Assembly: GCA_039621445.1 (NCBI GenBank)
Contig: CP154956.1
Coordinates: 52,417,625 to 52,481,624, forward strand
DNA from: Euglena gracilis
Lineage: Eukaryota > Euglenida > Euglenophyceae > Euglenales
Direction of reading: 5' to 3'
Length of the DNA: 64,000 nucleotides
Notes under the pieces: model-generated
Seen by the model: only the letters and a program-made list of their open reading frames with translations
What the model was told of the DNA's origin: nothing
The model's database searches: none
Position numbers and translations under genes: made by a program
Shown: piece after piece, positions 57,901-64,000 of the stretch
Position numbering within the stretch: position 1 is the first letter of the stretch
Layout: the number at the start of each line of letters is the position of its first letter

Positions 57901-60580
57901 CCCCCCCGGACCCCCCCCCCCCCCACGGGGGCCAGCCAGGACCTTTCTTCCGGCCACACCTTTTTCCAGCCGGCCAGCGAGACCCCCCCCCCTCCAAGGG
58001 GTCCTCAAAACCGCTGCTTGTGTCTGCTACTCCCCCCCCAGTCAACACCCAAAGGGTTTGGGGCCACACCCAGCTGCCAATTGTATGCTGATTGATTGAC
58101 ATTGACGTGACTGAAGAGACCCGATTGGTTCTGCGTTGTGACCATTGGGGGACTAATACTACCCCGTGCACTGACATGGATTCACAGAACTGAAACGGGA
58201 GCCTGCATAGAAAGCATCATACGATGGTGCCTGGCCTCTGGGAGCGACGGAGGTACATCATGCAATGCTATGTTATATGATGTCATGAGAAAGAAATGAT
58301 GACCGTTTTGCAGAGCCGGCCCCAGGACGTGAAATAAAGCCAGGCATGGGTCTGGGGGACTGGGTGGGGTCGGCCACCTGAAAAATGAATCGTCAAAACA
58401 ATTTGAATAATAAAATCAAAGGTTGAAAACAGGGGGTCCACAGGCTAGGCATCTTGCTGGACACTGGAAAAATGGACTAGCTAGACCCCCTCCCCCCTGG
58501 GGGGGTTCGGTTCCTGCCTGACTGGGGAAAAAATTCCTCTGGCGCTGTGCGCCGAGGCAGAAACGAGGTTTTTAATGGGTTTTTTGGGCCGATGTTGTTC
58601 CAAAAAAAAATGGCCGAAAATGGGGTCCAAAAATATCGGTGCATTGCACCGCACTGGATTTTTTTTTTTACACTAGCTAGCAAAATTGACTTCCCCAGGG
58701 GCTCCCATCATCTCCCCCATTGGTGTGATACCTTGGCAAACCCAACACTCTGCAATAAACACGTCACTAATTTCAATTAAATACTCTACTGTGCCATGCT
58801 TCGAGTTGCTGACAATTGGCAAAGAGAGATGCAAGGGTGTAAGGATGAACAAACCCAGCACAGCCCACATCCAAGACCGAAGCTGTGGCCTCCTGCATGC
58901 CACTGTTGAAGAGGCACCGAAAGTACGTGGACTGGCTGGCCAGAATGCCTGAGCCAATGCACGAAAGCAGCAAATTACACCGTTGCTTTGCAAACGGGCT
59001 TTTCTTTTCTTTTCTTTTTTTAACTTCCAAGGTGTTGTATGCGTGGAAAGAGTCCATTCTCGTGGGTTGTGGGTTGTGTTTGGGGGGCGAATATGGCAGG
59101 AAATCAGAATTTCCAGCCAAAAAATGTACGTATTCCTCTGTGCAGCTTTGACCGGAGTCCCTAAATTTTTCTGCACTGTCGCAACAATTTGCAATAAACA
59201 ATAGCATGGTGCCAAGATTGACAAACTTTGAGGAAATTTGATATCGGTTACCAAATCCAAAAAAAAAACTCTTGCTGAGCTTTTCATTTCGGTGGGTTAT
59301 TTATTCTTGGGGGGGGAGATATTTTGACCGTGTGCGCTATTGTGTGCTTTATCTTTTTCATGAGCGGACTTGTTCCCAAAAATAAAACCACAATCGGTTT
59401 AATGCCTCTCGGGGACTCAACCAAAACCCAACCCAGCTAAAATAATGCACTGGCTCTCGAAAACAAACCGGATAAACTACAAAAATAACACCGGCTGAGG
59501 AGACCACCATTCCTTCTCAAATCTCATGCATTGACAAGACGATACACGCACTAATTCCCAACATCGAGACAACTGGACATGCCCATGCATGCAAATATTT
59601 GAACACTTATGGCCAGGGTTGTGCAGGAAAATCTGGTGGGGGTCAACCATCCCCGGGAGCTAAATCAGACCTCCCACCAAGGCGTTGCTTAGCAAGCCCC
59701 CCCCCCCACCGGGGGTCCAGCTCAGAGGCTGGAAAATTTGGGCTGGGCCCTGGCCAGCCCTTTTCGGCCAATTTTCATCCATTTTTGGCCCATTTTCGCA
59801 TCTTCGAAGACCAAAAATTCGTCACCGTCCAGCCGCCCTTCAGGTAATTGCAAAAAAAAAAACTCATTGATTGGGGGGGTCCAGGGCAGGAAAAAGGCTG
59901 CTGGCTGGCTGGACCCCCCCCCGGATGGGGTGCCCTTCAGCATCCAAAGCTCTGCCCCCCATGCACCACAACGCTCCGCAAAAAAAAAATGCTTCCCGAG
60001 GACACCAAAATTTGACCGGAAAACGGGAAGCCACCCACCCAGGTTTCTGGATATCCCGTTGAACCTGCCCACAGCAGAACATCATCACCTCCACAAAACA
60101 GCACACATTTGTGCGCAGGAATCTCTCGTCCCTGGACATTGAAAATCACATCACTGTATGGAGCTTCTCGTAGAAGTGCCTCGCGGGAAAGAACAAACTT
60201 CTGAGAAAACAAGAGAAAATGACCACTTTGTGTCCTTCCCTCCTTTGCCTTCCTCATTTTAAAAGCTGCATATGTGCTATCCTTTGAAACACAATAATCA
60301 AATATCCTTTTTGCCCCACCACATGCTACTGAATTGAAAAATAAATGTCAAAATCCGCGCATCACCCTCCATTGCAAAAAAAAAAGGAATTAGAAAACAA
60401 AAGAAAAAACAACAAAAAACAGTGGGGGACAGAAAGCATACCGCGACCGTGGCCACCACCTCGTTCAGCGCGTCGGCGGGAGGCACCTCCGGATCCCAAG
60501 ACGCACACAACCGCTGCAGCGCGAAATGCTGCAGCAACGCCCCTGGAAGGCATGCGTTGCAACCTAGTGGCTGGCCTCGG
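51916..60580 (-). CDS. BTB/POZ-domain protein (intron hosts a hAT transposon)
   Basis: Exons: about 60,580-60,442 (LLQHFALQRLCASWDPEVPP), 60,200-60,089 (LREAPYSDVIFNVQGREIPA), 58,948-about 58,866 (LASQSTYFRCLFNSGMQEAT) and about 52,035-51,916 (AFLRYLYTGQRRAELRYLNE, LIGVADYYHETELQEWAEER). Together they cover a whole BTB fold: the strand-turn SDVIF, the HK helix start, YFRCLF-SGMQE, the YLYTG strand and the LLGVADYY helix. BTB domains mediate dimerisation and often recruit cullin-3 ubiquitin ligases. The first two joins are GT-AG and in frame. The intron between the last two exons is about 6.8 kb and contains the hAT transposon. The start codon, C-terminus and exact cut of the long intron are unresolved. 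An ARM-like helix region before the BTB is possible but not proven. Confidence 0.75.
53384..53866 (-). CDS. hAT transposase C-terminal dimerisation region
   Basis: The frame ends with LTASSVECERLFSTLNRINQ, the conserved block of the hAT C-terminal dimerisation domain (family pattern S-x-x-E-R-x-F-S). The transposase cuts and pastes elements ending in CAGGG-like repeats. Upstream frames at 53,990-55,310 on the same strand (for example DILSDLDFAEHLAQRTVPI and MQLPFHVDENAFAAAPVRQR) probably hold further exons, but the DDE catalytic core and zinc finger were not identified with confidence. The gene appears split by introns or broken, so activity is uncertain. Confidence 0.7.
   Translation of the reverse strand: MHGLVQQLDDFLQNVHAWRDPLQGVQKEWCRGCFSPLHLLSLSSRGLLLCSLLVVLSMNHVSLWIVVCDDSNPGLHRKKCMENGFLCGKSETGSLRRALFAPPHRSAIACFCGGPSSGRARVGRGCMCSCGAPLHSLTASSVECERLFSTLNRINQRRST
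55843..56066. repeat. 112-bp tandem duplication inside the hAT transposon
   Basis: Units 55,843-55,954 and 55,955-56,066 start ATCACAATAGGGTGAACTGC and differ by only a few bases. It is a recent local duplication. It would shift any coding frame through it by one base (112 is not a multiple of three). Confidence 0.93.
57623..58016. mobile_element. Probable hAT-type non-autonomous element (394 bp)
   Basis: It starts CAGGGTTTTCTTAAGCCGG and ends GGGGTCCTCAAAACCGCTG (imperfect inverted repeats). The interior has CCGGAGGGGACCC and CAGCCAGC blocks like 38,478 and 39,258, in the opposite orientation. The flanking octamers ACTGTGCA and CTTGTGTC match at only four positions, so the borders are tentative. 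Confidence 0.55.
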
Positions 60581-62462
60581 CAAATGAAGCTGTCGACACT
60601 TGGAGACAGTCGACAAAATTCAATGGCTACTGACAGTCAGGGGTGCCATTCGGTATCTGCGACCTGACAAACGGCACACCCACAACACAAGGAATGAATG
60701 CATGTCAACCCCCCCAAAAAATAACAGTCAAATAATGCCCAGTTGTCACACGCGCTGTGTCCGATGCAGATGGAGAATGGAGGATGATGAAGTTGGAGGA
60801 TAGAGGACACGTTTCGGGGTGAATCACTTCTCTGAAACACCCCTCAGGCCCAGATTTACAAGTCAGGAAGGAGGGTTCCAATGAACAAACACCTTCATTT
60901 CCTTCATTTCCGTATATGCCACCAAAACTCCATGCCCTATTATTTTGTTGTTGTTGTTTTTTCATGCTTCTTTCTTGACCAGACCATGCAATTTTTTACC
61001 GACCCCCCCCCCGGGGGGGGGAGGGGGGTCACTCCACTTTTCGAAGAAAAAAAATCAGTCAGTCACTTTTTCGGGAAACCAGTCAGTCACTACCCCCCCC
61101 ACAGGGGGAGGGGGGGGGGTCGGCCACTCTGGAATCCAAAGGAAATTTGGCCAAAAGCATGAAAAAAAGGCCACAAATTTTTACGGCGCCTTTGGTGCCG
61201 GGTCACTTACCACAATAACCACACTTGGGTTACTTTGTTGCAAATTTGCCAAAATTCGTCAAAATTTTGCGTTATTGGTTATTTTTTGTTGCAAATTTGC
61301 AACAGAATAACCAATAAAAAGCACCCGGGTTCCCTTGTGGAACGAACTTTCAAGGATTGGCCGAAACTCATTTTGTGCGGAAAAATTGCAGAAAAAGAAA
61401 AAAATGCGGAAATTGCGGGAAATTGTGGAGGTTGTGAAAAAAAAAATGCCGATACAAATCCCCCCGCCTCGAGATCCCCAGCTCTTCAGATGCTCAAACA
61501 GTTCGTCAACACACCGAGCTCGCACTCGTAGAAATCAGAAAAATACGCCTTGCGGTCCCATCCACCTGCAGAGGATGCGAGAAGTGATCAAAAATAGCAT
61601 ACTGAATGGACGGAATAGAAAATGGGATTTCGCTGGGTGGCACACTGTTCGCAAGGGGGGACACATTCTTTCAGCATGAGCCAGCAAATGCACAAAAAAA
61701 TCCAAGTAAAAAAATCAAAAACAAACACACATACCATCCATTGCCAGTCAGGTAAAAATATATTCTATGCCCACAATCAAAAAGATTGTTCCTAGAGAAA
61801 CACAATGAAAAATAAATTGAGAACAAATTGAAAGCAAATAAAAAACTGGACCTTGTCATGCTGCGAAGCCCTTGGAAACCCTGCCCAGGACCCTGGGTTT
61901 CAACAATTTTGGCCCTGGGCCAAGACAGAATGGGAAGAATACAAACCCGAAACCTGGTGGGGAGGTCGACCACCCCTTTTCTTATTTTAGAGGTGCCAAT
62001 TTCCAGATCAAAATTTTCCTTCGATGCCTTTGGTGCCGATGGTAAGCAATGCAAATATGCAATTGCAAGCAAAGCAGGAAAAAGAGCCGCACACCGAAGA
62101 TAAAGAGCTTCGACGAGAAATGGAAAGCACTATGCGTGTTGCGGGGACTCGGTGGGCTGCCTTGCACGCATGGAGCTTGCCACCGCACTTGCACAGCTGT
62201 AGCACGCAACAGCGAGCATTGCCAATGCAAATCAAAACTCAAAGAGAGAACAACAATACCTGTTTGGCTTGCCTATTTTGGCCAGAATGCTCTCCAATTG
62301 TGGTTTGGGCTTCATCCAAAAGAGGCAGATTTTTTCCATTTTCAGGACATTCTAATACATGATCACTAATTCCTTGCAATTCTGTGACATGTTTTCGCTC
62401 CGGGGTATGCGGCTTCAATGCGCATCTGCAACTTCTTGCATTGTCCACCTGCCTCCAATAAA

Positions 62463-62528
62463 CTTGGCGACGCCATCACGCAATGGCGTGATGGCGTCGC
62501 GCCATCACGCGATGACGTCGCGCCATCA
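62463..62528. repeat. CGCCATCACG palindromic cluster
   Basis: Direct and inverted copies of GATGGCGTCGCGCCATCA-like sequence overlap within 65 bp and can form a strong hairpin. Function unknown. Confidence 0.7.
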
Positions 62529-63758
62529 ACCCAATCGATCTGAAATTGTACGCTTTGTTCATATTGGCAATTCAAGCTTACAGCACTCCCACAACCTGGT
62601 TGGTTTAAAAGAAAACCAAGCAGACTGACGTGAATCCTGCAACAACAAGCGTGCGCTCATATATTTCTCAGTACACCATTGTCTTCTCTAACACGGATTG
62701 ATACATTTTATGACTGACTTGGTGACACTACACAAAGAACGGTTTTTTTGTGCCTTCTTCTGTTTTGTTTATTAAAAACCAAAGTTAACCGCTTTCACAT
62801 GCAGACGGGGGACACACAACTCTCCTGCACCTCCAACACATGCATCTCATTCATGACGTTTGGCTCCTTCATACTGCCATTCCATCCACCTGACAAGAAT
62901 GACACATCAAAAGAGTGCAAATTGCCTGTTGCTTCACACCATTTCATTATCATTGGAGCGAATGCATTCCACCAAATATCATGGCATTCACTTCATTCCA
63001 CCGTCAAAATTTGTCAATAGAATTTTTGCATATATGCCAACAACATTTTGCAAAAGGCACCGAATCAATACCTCGCTCACTATGCCACTTATTTATTGTG
63101 AAACGGTTCGCACACAGATACTTGACAAAATACTGTTGGTAATTACTTCTGCCAGTAATAAAATCCACAACTTATTGAGGAACTTAAGACAAAATTTGAA
63201 ACATAAAAACCCTAAAACAGATGCAGCGAGCAACAAAGCCCCTGCATCCACAGCAGAAAACAATCAAAAAACACCGAAAAAGAAAACATAGTTGTCAATC
63301 ACGGCGACGCTATGGTGAGACCTTGGAGTCGGACGAAGTCTCAGGCAAGCCCTCTCTCAATCCGGGAAAAAGAAGGAATTTTGGTGAAACAGCAGAGTGC
63401 AAATCGTTAGAAGAAGAGGGGGCCTGCTCCCAAAGCCTTTGGGCAGCTGTCCACTTCCACTTCGATCCATGAAAATGTATCTGAGAAATAAAAACATGTA
63501 CAAGAGAAAAATGCCAAGAAATCGACTTGGTTGAGGGTAAACTATTTTTGCCTCGTAAATTACATCATTTGCCTGCTGTGGTCCTGCTGTGCCCGGGTCG
63601 CTAAATAAAAGCAGCCTGGACAAAATTGCATAATTTTGCTCTGCGGGGGAGAAGCCGTACTGTAACGGGCAGGCCATGTCAGCTGATGGACACACGTGCA
63701 AATGTAATACGACGTGCACCGAGTTTGCTTCTGTCTCTTCCAAATCGGATGCATGGGA

Positions 63759-63760
<2 letters not shown>

Positions 63761-63801
<41 letters not shown>
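63761..63801. repeat. (TC)n microsatellite
   Basis: About twenty TC units in a row. Confidence 0.97.
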
Positions 63802-63806
<5 letters not shown>

Positions 63807-64000
63807 AATCGGTATTCTTTGCTTTCATCGTACTCCGCGATGAAGAAGTTGTCGACAGGGAGTTTCGCCCCGGCACGGTGGGGTTGGGGCTCCTCAGTGG
63901 GGACCCTCACCGGCCTTTTCCCCAGACTCCCTTCTTGGGTCGTCTTGCTTGGGCCCCGTCTTGAGCCTTCTCTTCCCCTTGCTCTTCTCAGGTGCGCTGT

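Larger units (their letters stand above)
60590..64000. other. No confident gene; weak exon candidates
   Basis: Minus-strand stretches that look protein-like are 61,530-61,465 (RCVDELFEHLKSWGSRGG), 62,235-62,140 (GNARCCVLQLCKCGGKLHAC), 63,690-63,560 (QYGFSPAEQNYAILSRLLLF) and 63,900-63,815 (GAKLPVDNFFIAEYDESKEY). None could be assigned to a family or joined. The 61,000-61,130 region has C/G runs typical of a short element. The far end encodes a basic stretch (KSKGKRRLKTGPKQDD) on the minus strand. Confidence 0.3.

Overview
The window looks like nuclear DNA of a euglenid alga (Euglena-like). The strongest reason is intron structure. Many exon junctions of the two recognised aminoacyl-tRNA synthetase genes and of a pseudouridine synthase gene are not GT-AG. 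They carry CAG at intron positions +4 to +6 and CTG (or another NTG) at -8 to -6, which is the signature of euglenid nonconventional introns, and they sit beside ordinary GT-AG introns in the same genes. Exons are strikingly GC-rich, introns are AT-richer, and long C or G runs are everywhere. The organism call is inference: no rRNA or other taxonomic marker was seen.

Layout. (1) 1-10,467 (copy A) and 25,196-38,548 (copy B) are two direct, nearly identical copies of one segment. It carries, on the minus strand, a bacterial-type tyrosyl-tRNA synthetase (TyrRS) followed downstream by a bacterial-type methionyl-tRNA synthetase (MetRS). Copy B is complete: TyrRS runs 39.2-30.4 kb with a plausible bipartite targeting presequence, and MetRS runs 28.8-22.1 kb. 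Copy A is decayed: TyrRS lacks three catalytic exons and its start exon, and MetRS has lost the first His of its HIGH motif and runs off the left edge. (2) 10.5-20.8 kb, between the copies, is a retroelement graveyard: a 5'-truncated, mutated Ty3/gypsy chromovirus, a G-rich minisatellite, and two degenerate DIRS-like (tyrosine-recombinase) elements. (3) 38.5-42 kb is rich in short hAT-type non-autonomous elements. (4) 42.1-46.5 kb holds an RluA-family pseudouridine synthase gene (minus strand) with an S4-like domain. (5) 51.9-60.6 kb holds a BTB/POZ-domain gene (minus strand). A complete 5.1-kb hAT transposon (52,381-57,524) with perfect 18-bp inverted ends and an 8-bp target duplication lies in one of its introns. 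(6) 60.6-64 kb has only weak exon candidates.

The most interesting system is the link between transposons and introns. In the pseudouridine synthase gene, a 265-bp hAT-type element with a perfect 8-bp target duplication sits inside the coding sequence. Removing the element plus one copy of the duplication, as a nonconventional intron, restores the reading frame exactly. The nonconventional intron rule (3 nt before CAG, 5 nt after CTG) sums to 8 nt, the hAT target-duplication length. The element ends (CAGG...CCTG) are the intron end motif, and a 15-bp hairpin is shared between the large hAT transposon and the short elements. The window therefore appears to hold a mobile intron-generating (introner-like) hAT system: a transposase-bearing element, young non-autonomous copies, one copy acting as an intron, and many old introns with the same end signature.
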